Origin: Candidatus Woesearchaeota archaeon
Lineage (GTDB): Archaea > Nanobdellota > Nanobdellia > Woesearchaeales > JASKKU01
DNA: 11,541 nt
Direction: 5' to 3'
Assembly: GCA_011045925.1 (NCBI GenBank)
Contig: DSBS01000022.1
Coordinates: 1 to 11,541, forward strand
Shown: one piece after another, positions 11,527 to 11,541 of the stretch
Layout: each line of letters starts with the position of its first letter
Numbering within the stretch: position 1 is the first letter of the stretch
Notes under the pieces: generated by a model
What the model was told of the DNA's origin: nothing
Seen by the model: only the letters and a program-made list of their open reading frames with translations
The model's database searches: none
Position numbers and translations under genes: made by a program

Positions 11527-11541
11527 GAGAGCTCACGCTAG

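Overview
The window looks archaeal and probably comes from an anaerobe. It is AT-rich and carries a Cbf5-type tRNA/rRNA pseudouridine synthase with a C-terminal PUA domain, and a PhoU-like regulator with an AbrB/SpoVT N-terminus, an architecture typical of archaea. Many genes have an A/T-only TATA-like box about 25-30 bases before the start codon, as expected for leaderless archaeal transcripts. Several bacterial-type genes (queuine-type tgt, radC, a GuaD-like deaminase, a BchE-like radical SAM protein) suggest a DPANN-like lineage such as Woesearchaeota or Pacearchaeota. That placement is an inference; no rRNA is present to confirm it.

Layout. Bases 1-1914 (+): 3' part of a phosphate-type regulator, then cbf5. 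Bases 1940-3760: convergent to cbf5, a bacterial-type tRNA-guanine transglycosylase (-), divergent from a guanine deaminase-like gene (+). Their starts sit about equally far from one shared TATA-like element. Bases 3833-4585 (-): a stomatin/slipin membrane protein with a strong Shine-Dalgarno. Bases 4586-4999: a regulatory intergenic region with low-complexity A-rich DNA, an 11-bp tandem repeat, a TATA box and a good match to an NrdR box. Bases 5000-7951 (+): the anaerobic (class III) ribonucleotide reductase locus. Bases 8047-10902 (+): radC, a B12-binding/radical SAM protein, and a RecB/Cas4-like nuclease with a probable Fe-S cluster, each with its own TATA-like box. Bases 10920-11384 (-): a small Lys-rich DUF4190-like membrane protein. 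Bases 11472-11526: two back-to-back hairpins.

The most unusual item is the nrdD locus. The 682-residue NrdD ends just after its zinc-binding motif and lacks the C-terminal glycyl-radical segment. That segment (motif RTVGY) is encoded as a separate 43-residue ORF at 7059-7190, in another reading frame, with its own well-placed Shine-Dalgarno overlapping the nrdD stop codon. The activase gene nrdG follows. This looks like a reductase whose radical-bearing piece is a separate subunit, comparable in logic to the stand-alone glycyl radical protein GrcA/YfiD of pyruvate formate-lyase. A frameshift remains the main alternative.

A second theme is guanine and tRNA modification. TGT releases free guanine when it inserts a 7-deazaguanine base, and the gene sharing its promoter resembles guanine deaminase. 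The TGT has a Gly at the position aligned with Val233 of the Zymomonas enzyme, which hints at direct queuine salvage.
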